From a virus, in IMG/VR virus record IMGVR_UViG_3300044993_000765, positions 1 through 64,000 of that record: a stretch of 64,000 bases of DNA; one strand, 5' to 3'. Below, piece after piece: positions 20,370 to 29,296 of this stretch. Under the pieces are notes generated by a model. That model saw only the letters and a program-made list of their open reading frames with translations, was not told where the DNA came from and did not search any database. A program made the position numbers and the translations under genes. The stretch's first letter is position 1. Every line of letters starts with the position of its first letter.

Positions 20370-21787
20370 GGACGATATGTCCGGTAGGCGTTTTCGGCTT
20401 CCATCTCTCGCGTTGCGCGCTGGAGCTGATCGGTGCTTCTGCGCAGCAGTCCCTGTTGATCTTCCAGGCGTTGATCCATCTTCGCCAATTCTTCGAGCAT
20501 CCGCTGGCGTGCGTCGCGCAGGGTTCTCAGCCGTGCGGCATCAGCCGTGGGGCCTTCGCGCACCAAATCCAGATCCAGCCGCTTGAGACCGGCGTAGAGC
20601 TGGGCGCGTTCGGCGACCATGCGACGCATGTCCTGCAGGGTCTGCGCGGAAATCTGTCGAGCCCGGTCCAGCGACTGCGCCGGTGTCGATGGCGATGCAG
20701 ATGGCTTCGTCGCACCCGGCTCTGGCCTCGGTGCAAGGCCGATGCCGCTGGCTGCAGCGTAGCCGGCCAAACCTGCAGCCTGCCCCGTCCCCGCTGCCTG
20801 TGCGACTGTCGGAGGCAGGCCGCCGGTCTGCGAGGTACTGGAACCGCCCGTGTCGCCGATGTCCAGGCCATACCGCTGCGCCATCTGTTCGAGCTGCATC
20901 CTGCTCTCGGGCGTCGCCATCGGATCGGCGGCGGCCTTGAGCAGTTCCAGACGCAGTGCGTTGCGTGCCTTGACGTCTTCCCTGGCCAGTTCAGCTTGCT
21001 GCTCGAACCGCTTGAGCATCGCCGCCTGCGCCGCCTGCGTCTGCGCTGCACCATATGCCTGCAATTGCGTTCCGGGTTGGCCCGTCCGCGACTGCAGCAC
21101 GACGGCGGCCTCCCGCACGTCCAGAGGCATCGAGGCGCGTCCCTGCACATCGATCAACACCACCTTGCCATCCGGCTGCGCCGTGATTCGCCCGAGTCCC
21201 AGCCGCGAGAATTCAGCGTCTGCCGTAGCGATCTCGCCGGTCAACAACCGGTCGATCACCTGTCCGACCTGGGTCGCAGCAGACGGCGCGGCGGCACCGG
21301 CCTGGGCCGACAAGGCAGCAGGCGATTGCCGAAGCGTGTCGCGGATGGCGGCGTCGCGCTGCAGCGGGTCGATCAGACCATAGGTCGCGGCCCCCGCGCG
21401 TAGCTGCGCGGCTGGAGATTGCAACCGGTCGTCCAGCAAGGTGCGACGCGCGGCGGTGTTGTCCGGGGAATAGGCCCACTGCGACTCCTGCAGGGCCAGG
21501 CCGTTCTGACTGGCGTTCAGCCGGTAGGCGGCGCGCTGCACGTCCTCCTGATCGGGCAGCAGCCGGGCCTGCATGTCGGCAAGCCTAGCCTGATAGACGT
21601 TGCCCGCCTGCATCCGGTCCAATTCCGACGGATACAACTGAAATACACGGTCACGAGCGAAGCCATCCGCGTAGGCGGCATTGTTGGTCGCGGTCTGCTG
21701 GGCGATGGCGCGATCCAGCGCCGACTGCCAATTCGAGGCATGCGCGTTCGCGCGCTCCAGGATCGCGAGCGGGTCGTAGGTTTGCAT
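20366..21787 (-). CDS. Putative internal virion protein
   Basis: 473 residues, no family I can name. Composition is Ala/Gln/Arg-rich with long predicted helices (for example AQTQAAQAAMLKRFEQQAEL), and the last ~80 residues (ERAQLYAGLKRLDLDLVR onward) look coiled-coil. A flexible Gly/Ser/Pro-rich segment separates the halves near residues 310-360. It lies between another putative virion protein and the lysozyme, with a 4-base overlap to the latter and a 9-base gap before it. Position and composition fit an internal core or ejection protein of a podovirus; function is inference. Confidence 0.6.
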   Translation of the reverse strand: MQTYDPLAILERANAHASNWQSALDRAIAQQTATNNAAYADGFARDRVFQLYPSELDRMQAGNVYQARLADMQARLLPDQEDVQRAAYRLNASQNGLALQESQWAYSPDNTAARRTLLDDRLQSPAAQLRAGAATYGLIDPLQRDAAIRDTLRQSPAALSAQAGAAAPSAATQVGQVIDRLLTGEIATADAEFSRLGLGRITAQPDGKVVLIDVQGRASMPLDVREAAVVLQSRTGQPGTQLQAYGAAQTQAAQAAMLKRFEQQAELAREDVKARNALRLELLKAAADPMATPESRMQLEQMAQRYGLDIGDTGGSSTSQTGGLPPTVAQAAGTGQAAGLAGYAAASGIGLAPRPEPGATKPSASPSTPAQSLDRARQISAQTLQDMRRMVAERAQLYAGLKRLDLDLVREGPTADAARLRTLRDARQRMLEELAKMDQRLEDQQGLLRRSTDQLQRATREMEAENAYRTYRP

Positions 21788-21796
21788 GAGAGCGGC

Positions 21797-23095
21797 TTAT
21801 GCGTAGGGCGCGGAGCGGTCCGCGAAACCGCGAGCATCGCGCAGAGTGAATGTCTGAGGATCGTCTTCGGCATCGAGACCGAGACCGGGCACGCCCCGGG
21901 CCAGCATCGCCGTCCCCATGCCGAAGGACTGAAGACTGTTGGCTCGGGATTGCTGGAGAAGATAGCCAGAGAAGCGCCCGAAGCTGGCTTGCAAGGCACC
22001 GTAGTAGCCGCTCATGCCGCTCATCAACGCCTCGTTCGCGCCACTGATCGCAGCCGTCGCCGCGCGCATGTCCCCTGTCGCGCTCGCTTGCAGACTGCGT
22101 CCGACGTTGAACATCTGTAGCCGGCGATTGAACTGCACATCATCGCGGCGCCATGCCTGCAATTCCTCATAGCGCCAGGCGTGGTTCACGGCATCGACTT
22201 CGGTTCGTGCCAACTCGCTGTGAATCTCGCGCAGCAGGTTGGCGTTGGCGCCGGCGCAATACCGCGACAACCGGCGGTTCAGGCCGGTGATCGCCTTGCC
22301 GAAAGCGCGTGCAGCATCGTTCCGAGCGCGCCCCATGTGCACCTCATACTGAGGCATATAGCGCGGGTCGGCGGCGACCTGCGCCATGGTTGCGTCCTCG
22401 ACCGGAGCGAAAACCGTCGTATACCGACAATACTCTTTTTCGGCGATGACAAGTTGACGATTGGCGAGCGAGGCCTGATCGTTGGCGATCGAGCGGATCA
22501 GATCCCTCTGCTTGCTGGCGATGTAGTTGTCGACCGCGATCTGGATGGCGATCTGCCCGATAGCCTTCACTCCCACGCTGTCCAATTGCTGCTTGTAGGC
22601 CAGCTCCGCGAGATAGCGGTCCCTGCCCGCGGCCGGGTTCGGGACGACGTGCAGGGTCGGCTGGGCAAGGTAGGCCATCAGCGCACCGAGACCCGCCCCG
22701 ACGATTGTGCTGGTCACGCGGCTGTTGCCGTCCGGATCACTCGCGACGACTTCGACGTTTCCGGTTGCGCAGTTGAAGCGCGGCAAAGTCCGCCCAAAGC
22801 CGGCGTAGTCATCGTCTTCCAGCATCCAGCCCAGCAGTCCTCCGACGCCGGCACCGGCAAGGATCGTTCCCCAGGAGATCGTACCCGGCTGCACGGTCGG
22901 TAGCGTCGGGTTATAGATGACCTGCCGGATCTGCTGGTTGATGTCCTGACGCTGACTGGACTCGGCATTGATCCAGGCATTGACCGCAGAGGTGTTGTCG
23001 TTCTGGACAAGATTGCGGTGCTGGAGCATCGAGAGGTAAGCAGCGTCCATGAAGGACGCCCCACCCCAATTCGTGACGAGAACTGCAGTCGCCAT
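21797..23095 (-). CDS. Putative internal virion protein with Gly-rich hydrophobic segments
   Basis: 432 residues from the ATG at 23095, which overlaps the stop of the preceding gene as TGATG. This start (MATAVLVTNWGGASF) is preferred over the upstream in-frame ATG at 23212, which would lie inside that gene. There are two short Gly/Ala-rich hydrophobic stretches (TILAGAGVGGLLGWML and STIVGAGLGALMAYL) suited to membrane contact, then helical segments to a C-terminus with FGMGTAMLARGVPGLGLD. The pattern resembles podoviral internal proteins that form a trans-envelope channel. No enzyme motif is seen. Confidence 0.6.
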   Translation of the reverse strand: MATAVLVTNWGGASFMDAAYLSMLQHRNLVQNDNTSAVNAWINAESSQRQDINQQIRQVIYNPTLPTVQPGTISWGTILAGAGVGGLLGWMLEDDDYAGFGRTLPRFNCATGNVEVVASDPDGNSRVTSTIVGAGLGALMAYLAQPTLHVVPNPAAGRDRYLAELAYKQQLDSVGVKAIGQIAIQIAVDNYIASKQRDLIRSIANDQASLANRQLVIAEKEYCRYTTVFAPVEDATMAQVAADPRYMPQYEVHMGRARNDAARAFGKAITGLNRRLSRYCAGANANLLREIHSELARTEVDAVNHAWRYEELQAWRRDDVQFNRRLQMFNVGRSLQASATGDMRAATAAISGANEALMSGMSGYYGALQASFGRFSGYLLQQSRANSLQSFGMGTAMLARGVPGLGLDAEDDPQTFTLRDARGFADRSAPYA

Positions 23096-23553
23096 CAGCC
23101 GAGCCGCTTGCTGTAGGACATCGTGGCGGGACGGAAGCCAATCAGCGCCGGCATGCCGCAACCCGAGGCCAATTCGATCCGTAGCTGGGTTGCCTGCCGT
23201 TCTCTCGCCCAAGCTTCGAAGTCAGCGACCAGCTCGGTCGCCGTCGTCGCGGTGACACCCTCGGCACCGCCGTCGATCATCACCAGCGGCGCATGCGCCT
23301 GAATCTCGCCGTCCAGAGGTGCCAGTGCGTTGTAACCCATGAGCACCCCTACCGGCAGCCCCGCATCGTTGATCGCGGCGCCGACGTACATCGAAATACC
23401 GCCCGCGCCGGCCATGACCGGCACCAGCGAACGCACGATCCCCGCCTCATGCGGCTTGGTCTCGGGGTCGAGCGCGACGACATAGCGCCGAATTAGATCG
23501 ACCAGCACCTCGGCCATGCTGAGGGGGATGTCGTTGTTGCGTTTGATCTGCAT
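23095..23553 (-). CDS. GNAT-like acetyltransferase-fold protein in the virion operon
   Basis: 152 residues with a strong GGAGG ribosome site 5 bases before the ATG. The C-terminal half has the layout of a GNAT domain: LVADFEAWARERQATQLRIEL followed by IGFRPATMSYSKRL, matching the usual helix, strand and GF(R)P...Y.K.L ending. The acetyl-CoA loop (QxxGxG/A) is not obvious, so catalysis is doubtful. Proteins of this type often sit near podoviral internal protein genes without a known role. It overlaps the next gene by one base, so it belongs to the late operon. Confidence 0.5.
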   Translation of the reverse strand: MQIKRNNDIPLSMAEVLVDLIRRYVVALDPETKPHEAGIVRSLVPVMAGAGGISMYVGAAINDAGLPVGVLMGYNALAPLDGEIQAHAPLVMIDGGAEGVTATTATELVADFEAWARERQATQLRIELASGCGMPALIGFRPATMSYSKRLG

Positions 23554-23571
23554 GGAACCTCCAGAAACTGA

Positions 23572-23592
23572 AAACCCCGCCGAGGCGGGGTT
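23572..23592 (-). terminator. Rho-independent terminator after the HEPN gene
   Basis: A strong GC stem, AACCCCGCC paired with GGCGGGGTT, followed on the minus strand by TTTT. It lies 26 bases past the stop of the HEPN gene at 23618 and just before the GNAT-like gene. This makes the HEPN island its own transcription unit inside the late region. Confidence 0.75.
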
Positions 23593-23617
23593 CTTGGGCT
23601 TGCATCACGATAAAGAC

Positions 23618-24850
23618 TCAGGGAGTAAGGAATTCGATTCCGTCTTTGAGCAACTTGCTCCTAGCCTTGAGCTGATTTACATCCCGAGGAAGACTCAGAA
23701 ATTCGTGAAGCTCGGACAGAGAGCGGTAAGACAACGCATTTCCGATCAAAAACCAAAAAAGACACTTATAGTAGCTCTGAAGCAGGAAACAATTTGTCCT
23801 AGCCTCATTGGTTTGATGCCCGGCGTGGATGCTTGAATTCCGATATTCTCGCAAGTGCATCAGCACCTGTCGATGATAGTCGGCTTCCTGAAGGATGAAG
23901 CAACATCGCTCGACCAGCGCGTCGTAGTCAGCGACCCCCGGAGTCAGCAACATCTCAAATGCCCCCCAGAGGCGGATGAAAGCCGTATTCGGGTCTGGCT
24001 CATCTAGCGCACCAACATACCTCACCAGGGACTCAGCGATAACCTTTCCAAACGGAGAATTCTTGATCCTTCGCATGGCATATCGAGCGTTTTTTTGGAC
24101 AATTTCTGAATTCTTAAATCGATAAAGTTTTTCTTTCTTATACTCAGGAATATACCAAACCGCCTCTGAAGCCAGTTTTCCACCAGCATGATGAAGCGTC
24201 TGGAAACTTCCAAGCCTGATGAGATTGATAGGCTTATGGTCATTTCCACCGAACGAGATTTCTAGCGACTTGTTCGCCTCTAGGCACAAGATTCCACGAT
24301 AAACGTCGAGATAACGCAGAGCCTTGCTAGTAGCCATGTGCGCAGACTTCGCGTACACCGAGACGCCAATCACGCAATAATCTGAGGGCTCATCTTCTAT
24401 GCCAAGATGCCTTCCGTTCCGTTCGATCAAATCTTGCCTCGACCCGAACTTTTTTGGCATCCGCATGCCAAAAAAGTCAATCGATGAATTCAATGCCGAA
24501 ACTCGTCTCTGCCAAGTGGTCGAATCGAGAGAAATTGAAGTAATCAGTACGAATTTTTCTTCTTTCTTGGCGAGCTGTTTATTCAAACCCTTATTGATAG
24601 CAGTGATGAAGCTATCAGGTGAAAGGTCCGGACGCGATGCAAAGAGCGCACTGAATACTAGACCCGCCTTATCCATGTCCTCCGCAACCTGCGGAAATTC
24701 GAGCATCGACGAAAGCGCGGCTGCATCCTGGTGAATTTGGAAATCAGCAAAAGACGTTGATCCATCTTCGGCAATAGATCGAGTCTTGCCCAACCGCTCA
24801 AACACGACCTGAGGCTTAAACTTTTTAGGGTTTTTCCATTTTATCGGCAC
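23618..24850 (-). CDS. Apea-like HEPN domain protein (predicted ribonuclease)
   Basis: 410 residues, notably AT-rich against its neighbours, a sign of recent transfer. The C-terminal ~130 residues form a HEPN domain: RLWGAFEMLLTP, then LVERCCFILQE and the catalytic RX4H motif as RNSSIH near residues 336-341, followed by two more helices. The first ~270 residues resemble no family I can name. HEPN proteins of the Apea type are metal-independent RNases tied to phage defence (ApeA is a single-gene system). It follows a small gene by 32 bases and ends at a strong terminator. I infer a lysogeny-borne defence or abortive-infection module; ApeA orthology is not claimed. Confidence 0.7.
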   Translation of the reverse strand: MPIKWKNPKKFKPQVVFERLGKTRSIAEDGSTSFADFQIHQDAAALSSMLEFPQVAEDMDKAGLVFSALFASRPDLSPDSFITAINKGLNKQLAKKEEKFVLITSISLDSTTWQRRVSALNSSIDFFGMRMPKKFGSRQDLIERNGRHLGIEDEPSDYCVIGVSVYAKSAHMATSKALRYLDVYRGILCLEANKSLEISFGGNDHKPINLIRLGSFQTLHHAGGKLASEAVWYIPEYKKEKLYRFKNSEIVQKNARYAMRRIKNSPFGKVIAESLVRYVGALDEPDPNTAFIRLWGAFEMLLTPGVADYDALVERCCFILQEADYHRQVLMHLREYRNSSIHAGHQTNEARTNCFLLQSYYKCLFWFLIGNALSYRSLSELHEFLSLPRDVNQLKARSKLLKDGIEFLTP

Positions 24851-24882
24851 ATCTTCTCCTCGGCGCTAAATGAACCTCGACC

Positions 24883-25098
24883 TCAGGAGTCAGAATTACT
24901 AGCACTACGCTCAAACGGGTCAACTTGGCCTTTCCGAACAAGGCTCCTCAGCAGCATCTTTGCGACTTGATTTTCCGACATACCTCCAAGCTGCGTAAAC
25001 TCACACCCTCGCTCACCGAATACGGTGACCACGTTTTCGTTGACGTGATATTCGGCTTGGTATCGCTTGTTGTCTTTTTCAATCTCTACGAAACCCAT
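24883..25098 (-). CDS. Small protein upstream of HEPN gene
   Basis: 71 residues. The start MGFVEIEK at 25098 is chosen over the ATG at 25122 because GGAGGCGGG lies right before it. The sequence is MGFVEIEKDNKRYQAEYHVN onward, beta-rich at first, ending in a helix with KMLLRSLVRKGQ. No family is recognised. It sits 32 bases before the HEPN gene in the same direction and shares its AT-rich composition, so it may be its antitoxin or regulator; that is inference from position only. Confidence 0.6.
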   Translation of the reverse strand: MGFVEIEKDNKRYQAEYHVNENVVTVFGERGCEFTQLGGMSENQVAKMLLRSLVRKGQVDPFERSASNSDS

Positions 25099-25208
25099 CC
25101 CGCCTCCGTAGCTTGAGTCCAAAAAAATTATTTTTTCGGAAAATTAAATCGGGATTTGCCGCGCTTGCTGGTAATAAACCACCTAGCGACCTCCGAATTC
25201 GGCGGCTA

Positions 25209-25233
25209 ATGAGCAGCGTATTATGCTGCTCAT
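25209..25233. terminator. Perfect 9-bp stem-loop between two small genes
   Basis: ATGAGCAGC pairs exactly with GCTGCTCAT around a 7-base loop. It is 25 bases past the stop of the 92-residue gene on the minus strand and about 110 bases before the next gene. No T run follows, so it could be a weak terminator or a protein-binding palindrome. Confidence 0.45.
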
Positions 25234-25257
25234 GGACGCCCATCACTAAGATACCTA

Positions 25258-25536
25258 CTATTCGATTCGGCCCAACAATACCCGCAAATGTTCTAAAGGA
25301 GCGCGACTCAGGTCATCCGCAACATCCATCTTGCCTTGCGAAGAAGGCGTCAACGTGATACGGGCCTCAACTTCCGCTTTCAAATCGTCAAGCGATGGCC
25401 AAGAGCCTTTTTCGAGCATCTCACCCATGATCTTTCCCAGCACCGCATCCCGGAGGAAAGGGCCTGATTTCTCGACGCTTCTACGATGCATGTCGCCAAG
25501 CCGCTTGACCTTAGCATCGACTCTTGAGTCTGTCAC
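25258..25536 (-). CDS. Small hypothetical protein, GTG start
   Basis: 92 residues, starting at GTG (25536) with GGAGG 8 bases upstream. It is mostly helical and charged: VKRLGDMHRRSVEK, AVLGKIMGEMLEKG, then LDDLKAEVEARI and LEHLRVLLGRIE at the end. No family is recognised. The stem-loop after it separates it from the HEPN pair, though it shares the AT-richer island. Size and helix content would suit a small DNA-binding or antitoxin-like protein, but nothing proves this. Confidence 0.55.
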   Translation of the reverse strand: MTDSRVDAKVKRLGDMHRRSVEKSGPFLRDAVLGKIMGEMLEKGSWPSLDDLKAEVEARITLTPSSQGKMDVADDLSRAPLEHLRVLLGRIE

Positions 25537-25831
25537 AACACACCTCCGATGGCACTCTCGTCATCAACTAGCCATGAACAATGCTTCACCCGTGAATTCG
25601 CGTTGCCGTTTGAGTATAGCGATAGCGCCAAATAAGTTGCAAAGATAAACGCTGCAGGTTTGCAGTCTCAAATACTGAGACTGATTGCATGGCCATGGTG
25701 TCAGCAAGGACCCCGCCTAACAACCATCCGGGCTGGGCTGCCAATGGCCACGCAACCTGACGAGGAACAGGATAACGCCGGGGCGTCGGACGGGCCATCC
25801 GCCGTTCCCTCGCGGCCGCGTCAGAGTTTCC
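25537..25831. other. Intergenic stretch with an 8-bp palindromic hairpin
   Basis: About 295 bases without a convincing gene. It holds a clean inverted repeat at 25663-25683, CAGTCTCA/TGAGACTG around 5 bases, which could be an operator or terminator after the tail gene. A 70-codon minus-strand reading frame from 25798 exists but has no protein-like features. Confidence 0.4.
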
Positions 25832-27505
25832 TTACCGCTCCGCCAGTTCGGCTATGCTGCTGGCGATGTGGATTTCCCGCAGCGCGCCTTTGTCAGGGGA
25901 TTCCGGCCGCTCGATCTCGATCTCGAACCCCAGGTGCCGGCTCAGATGCGGCAGGCGGAACGGGTTGGAGTGACGGAGTTCGCGCTCAAACCGTAGCCTG
26001 TCGTCGGTCCATAACCGGAATGTGGTGGCGGGAGCCGCATCAGTCCAGTCACCGCGGAACGGGTGGGCGTCCCAGACCACCTTCGCCGCCGCCCAGTTCA
26101 TATGCCCTGGCGTGACCGTGCAGCGCGTCCGGTAGCGCAGCGGCAGATAGGTCGGCCCGGCGTTCCACTGACCGATGCCGGTCGGCAGCGCCAGGAACAG
26201 CGCGTCGGTGCGGCTGCGGTGCAGCGCGCTTGGCCGCAGCGACAAGGCGATCAGCCCCAACTGCCGGCCGGGATAGACCGGATCGGTCAGGTCGAGCATC
26301 CAGCCGCTGTTCGCGGCGAAGCCGAACCACAGGCCATCGTGGACGGCAGCGAGCATCGTCTCAGGCTGCAAGGCTGCGAAGTCATCCTCGCTCCAGTACG
26401 CCTGACTGACACGCAGGCATTGGCGACCCGTGAGCAACACCAGCCCGTCGCGGCCGGCGTACAGCGCAGCGGCGCTGGGCGTCGTGGCCATCGACCGCCG
26501 TGATGCGCAGGGCATGGGTTCGGGCATTCGGAACACCTCACGTCTGCCCCACTCGTCCGCCTGCGGCGCGATCCAGTACGGATGCCCGTCCGTGGCCACG
26601 TACAGCCCGCTGTCGGTCCAGGCCAGCGCGACGATGGTGTCGTCGAGGTGCAGGCGGTAGGCATCCGGCCACGCATGGAACTCGTGCGGCTCGCAGAACC
26701 AGAGGTCGCGACCCGCGGCGCCCGCCAACTGCGCGCCGTTCGGCTCGGCGACCAGATGGGTCAACCCCTCCGGCGGCGGGGCGAAGCGCATTGTCGTCAG
26801 CGGCTCGCCCAGGTCGAGGTTCCGCAGCGCGTCATTGACGCCACCTATCGCCGCCGGAAACTCGCCGACCAGATGGAAATCTTCCGCGCGCGGCAGGCCG
26901 ATCTGCTCGGCCCCGGCATCGCTCGCGGTCAGGCGGTACAGCCGCACCGCCTGCACGTCCCAACCGCCGACCGGCGGGCCGTCCCATTGCACCCGAACGG
27001 CGGCACCGTCGTCGATCCCGAACCGCACGCTCGGCAGTGAGGGCGGCCCCTCGTTCCCGAAACGATCCACATACGTCACCACGTAGGCCCGGTACTCGCT
27101 GCGCTGGTCATTCGGCCCGGCCCAGCCCGGCGGCGCGCTAGGGGTCGCGATCGGCGGCGTCGGCACGGGCAGACCCAACCGCCACCAGCGTCCGGCCACG
27201 GCGTCCGCCGCATCGGCCCAGACCGGGACGCGCAGATCTTCGCCGACCGCGATCACGCGCGGGCAACCGGGCAGGCCGGCAACAAGATCATCGACTCCGG
27301 ACAAGACGATCCAGCCGGCCTCCGTTCGGAAGATCGTGCGATGCGACGCCCCACGCGGATCGACCGGCAGCGGTGTGGGATACGCCTCGATGGTGCCGTG
27401 CCAGAGGTTCACGTTCTCGGCCCAGGTCGCCTCATTGCCCTGCAACAGCGTGCGGTTGATCCGGGGACGCATGCCGGCGAAGGCGGACTTCAGGATAGAG
27501 GGCAT
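25832..27505 (-). CDS. Putative tail nozzle-like beta-propeller virion protein
   Basis: 557 residues with regularly spaced beta-strand segments and short hydrophobic blades such as RDLWFCEPHEFHAWPD, TDSGLYVATDGHPYWIAP, YAGRDGLVLLTGRQC and HDGLWFGFAANSGWMLDLTD. An inserted Ig/FN3-like segment lies near residues 130-200 (YRAYVVTYVDRFGNEGPPS, then VRLYRLTA). Podoviral nozzle proteins such as T7 gp12 have this blend of propeller and beta domains, and the gene follows the adaptor genes as expected. The assignment rests on fold impression and gene order, not on a recognised family signature. Confidence 0.55.
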   Translation of the reverse strand: MPSILKSAFAGMRPRINRTLLQGNEATWAENVNLWHGTIEAYPTPLPVDPRGASHRTIFRTEAGWIVLSGVDDLVAGLPGCPRVIAVGEDLRVPVWADAADAVAGRWWRLGLPVPTPPIATPSAPPGWAGPNDQRSEYRAYVVTYVDRFGNEGPPSLPSVRFGIDDGAAVRVQWDGPPVGGWDVQAVRLYRLTASDAGAEQIGLPRAEDFHLVGEFPAAIGGVNDALRNLDLGEPLTTMRFAPPPEGLTHLVAEPNGAQLAGAAGRDLWFCEPHEFHAWPDAYRLHLDDTIVALAWTDSGLYVATDGHPYWIAPQADEWGRREVFRMPEPMPCASRRSMATTPSAAALYAGRDGLVLLTGRQCLRVSQAYWSEDDFAALQPETMLAAVHDGLWFGFAANSGWMLDLTDPVYPGRQLGLIALSLRPSALHRSRTDALFLALPTGIGQWNAGPTYLPLRYRTRCTVTPGHMNWAAAKVVWDAHPFRGDWTDAAPATTFRLWTDDRLRFERELRHSNPFRLPHLSRHLGFEIEIERPESPDKGALREIHIASSIAELAER

Positions 27506-27525
27506 AATTCAGGCTCTACGGGGGC

Positions 27526-27546
27526 GGTGGCCGGTCCCCGGCCACC
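27526..27546. promoter_or_regulatory. Perfect 9-bp hairpin in divergent intergenic region
   Basis: GGTGGCCGG pairs exactly with CCGGCCACC around TCC, only 18 bases before the ATG of the plus-strand metallopeptidase gene and 20 bases from the start of the minus-strand tail gene. It could be an operator, an attenuator hairpin or the terminator that isolates the inserted pair. Confidence 0.45.
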
Positions 27547-27564
27547 CATAAGGACACCTTGGAC

Positions 27565-28659
27565 ATGAACACGTCCGTGCAGCCGGAGGCAGACGATGGG
27601 AAAACGATGGAACCGCCCCTGCCACCATCGACGGTCCCGACAACGACCACGTTGAATCTGCGCGCACTGGATTCGGATCACGAGTGGAACGAACGCTTCG
27701 CCGACAACCTCCGTTACCTCGTTGTCGAGTGCGGTCGATTCATGGACTTGCGTCTACTCGAAGGCGTGACGGTCGGTTTCAACTACGACGATGCGTTGAA
27801 CTCCGTCGACCTCGGCTACGAGTCGTCGGTCGCGAAGGGATACACCAAAGAAGGCGGACTCGTCGGCGTCGGCAAACTGCTCCGCGTTCTTCGCGACGAC
27901 GGCATCAAAGCGCACATCGTCATCGACGCCGGGGTTCTGCACCCGCTCGCGGAATTAGAACATCCCCTGTTCCTGTCCACGGCCAACATCCTCGCGCACG
28001 AACTGGCGCATGTGAACGTGATGCTCTGGCTCGTCGAATACAACCTGGAGGTTACGCCCGCACCACTCAGCAGCGACGGCGTTGTGCATGCGATGCGCGA
28101 GGCCGCGTACACGATCTGGGAGGAATACGCCGCCTGTCGATTGAGTGCCAGAATTTCCGGAGACCAGGTGACGACGAACTACGCGAAGAGCGTCGAAATC
28201 TCAATGCCCGGCGCCGTTGGACGTGCCCGCGAGGGCATCAAAGGCTTTCGCAAACATGGGAATTTCGGACAGCTTCTTACCGAAACGCTGACCGCCATCG
28301 CCACGCCCATCAAGATGCTGGCTTATTTGCTCGGCCATCTTGACGGACTGGATCGAGAGACCGACCGCAAGACGCTTGCCCCTGCCTGCGTTGACGACGA
28401 GCTATGCCCTGCCGTTCCGATCGTGCATGACGCATTGCGACAAGCATGGGAGGCGCGGCACGACAGGCAAGGAATCTCAGCCGTAGACGGCATTGTCGAC
28501 GCCTTGCAGAAGGCGCTGGAGATTGCCGGCGTCCAACTTCGCCTCAGCGAAGAAGGCGATGGCTCGATGATCCAAGCTCCGTTTACTGCGGCCACCATGC
28601 CCAATGGCGAGCTGGATATGGCAATCATCCGGCTCCAGCGCATGCTGGGGGCGGAATAA
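27565..28659 (+). CDS. HExxH metallopeptidase-like protein paired with HEPN gene
   Basis: 364 residues from the ATG at 27565 (AAGGACACC lies upstream; an in-frame TTG at 27559 is less likely). The zinc motif is AHELAHV near residues 144-150, and the third ligand is probably a Glu of WEEYAACR about 38 residues later. This gives a gluzincin or ImmA/IrrE-like site: HELAH and a downstream E. The N-terminal 30 residues are Pro/Thr-rich and disordered. The gene reads rightwards, against the virion operon around it, and is followed after 16 bases by a HEPN gene. I infer a two-gene defence or toxin-antitoxin unit in which the peptidase acts on or regulates the RNase. No close named family is recognised. 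Confidence 0.7.
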   Translation: MNTSVQPEADDGKTMEPPLPPSTVPTTTTLNLRALDSDHEWNERFADNLRYLVVECGRFMDLRLLEGVTVGFNYDDALNSVDLGYESSVAKGYTKEGGLVGVGKLLRVLRDDGIKAHIVIDAGVLHPLAELEHPLFLSTANILAHELAHVNVMLWLVEYNLEVTPAPLSSDGVVHAMREAAYTIWEEYAACRLSARISGDQVTTNYAKSVEISMPGAVGRAREGIKGFRKHGNFGQLLTETLTAIATPIKMLAYLLGHLDGLDRETDRKTLAPACVDDELCPAVPIVHDALRQAWEARHDRQGISAVDGIVDALQKALEIAGVQLRLSEEGDGSMIQAPFTAATMPNGELDMAIIRLQRMLGAE

Positions 28660-28675
28660 ATCTGTAGACAACGAC

Positions 28676-29296
28676 ATGACAATGACAGGCTCTTTCGGAA
28701 TTCTCCTGCGAACCTTCTTCTCACTTCATCATGCGCAAGCGGCATCATTCCACGCGCGTCAAGCGATTGGCATAACGCTGGATGGCACGGAGGAGACTGC
28801 GATTGCCCTGGGCGCACACGTCTCGGCCGCCGTGATTTCCGCTGGCGCGTTTTTGGAAGCCACCGTCAACGAAATCAGTGAGAGCGACGAGCGAAGCGGC
28901 GCATTGGAGCGTTTGAACACATATCTCATGGCGCATAACGCCCAGTGCATTCCAAAGAGCGATCCGCGCTGGCAATCGGCCAAGACGCTGATGGAGCTGC
29001 GCAACCGCCTCGTGCATTACACGCACGACTGGCTTGACGATGGCTCCGACCATATGATCGGAGACAAGGCGCTCAACAAATCCACGCTTCTCTCACGCAT
29101 GCAAGCAGAATTTGTGTTCCTGCCGCCACCAGGGCACTACATTCCACGATTCCTTTCGCCGGACTGCGCGGCCTGGGCCATCGGCACTGCGACGACACTT
29201 CTGGACGAGTTCTTTCAGCGACTCGGCAGACAACCGTTCCATGACCACTTGCGCGATCGGATCGAATTGGAACGACCCCGCCCTACACATCTGTGA
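28676..29296 (+). CDS. HEPN-domain protein with RX4H motif
   Basis: 206 residues, starting 16 bases after the metallopeptidase stop. Four-helix layout: an N-terminal pair (FFSLHHAQAASFHARQAI and AVISAGAFLEATVNEIS), then KTLMELRNRLVHYTHDW with the catalytic RX4H (RNRLVH, residues ~108-113) and a last helix (WAIGTATTLLDEFFQRLG). This is the canonical HEPN RNase arrangement. Its 3' end overlaps the end of the convergent virion gene by 14 bases, showing how tightly the pair was inserted. With the metallopeptidase it forms a candidate new defence pair; the pairing as a functional unit is inference. Confidence 0.75.
   Translation: MTMTGSFGILLRTFFSLHHAQAASFHARQAIGITLDGTEETAIALGAHVSAAVISAGAFLEATVNEISESDERSGALERLNTYLMAHNAQCIPKSDPRWQSAKTLMELRNRLVHYTHDWLDDGSDHMIGDKALNKSTLLSRMQAEFVFLPPPGHYIPRFLSPDCAAWAIGTATTLLDEFFQRLGRQPFHDHLRDRIELERPRPTHL

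Noticed and set aside
25586-25798. 70-codon minus-strand frame after the nozzle-like gene
   Set aside because: A possible AGGGA site precedes it, but the sequence has no domain, and the palindrome at 25663-25683 lies inside it.
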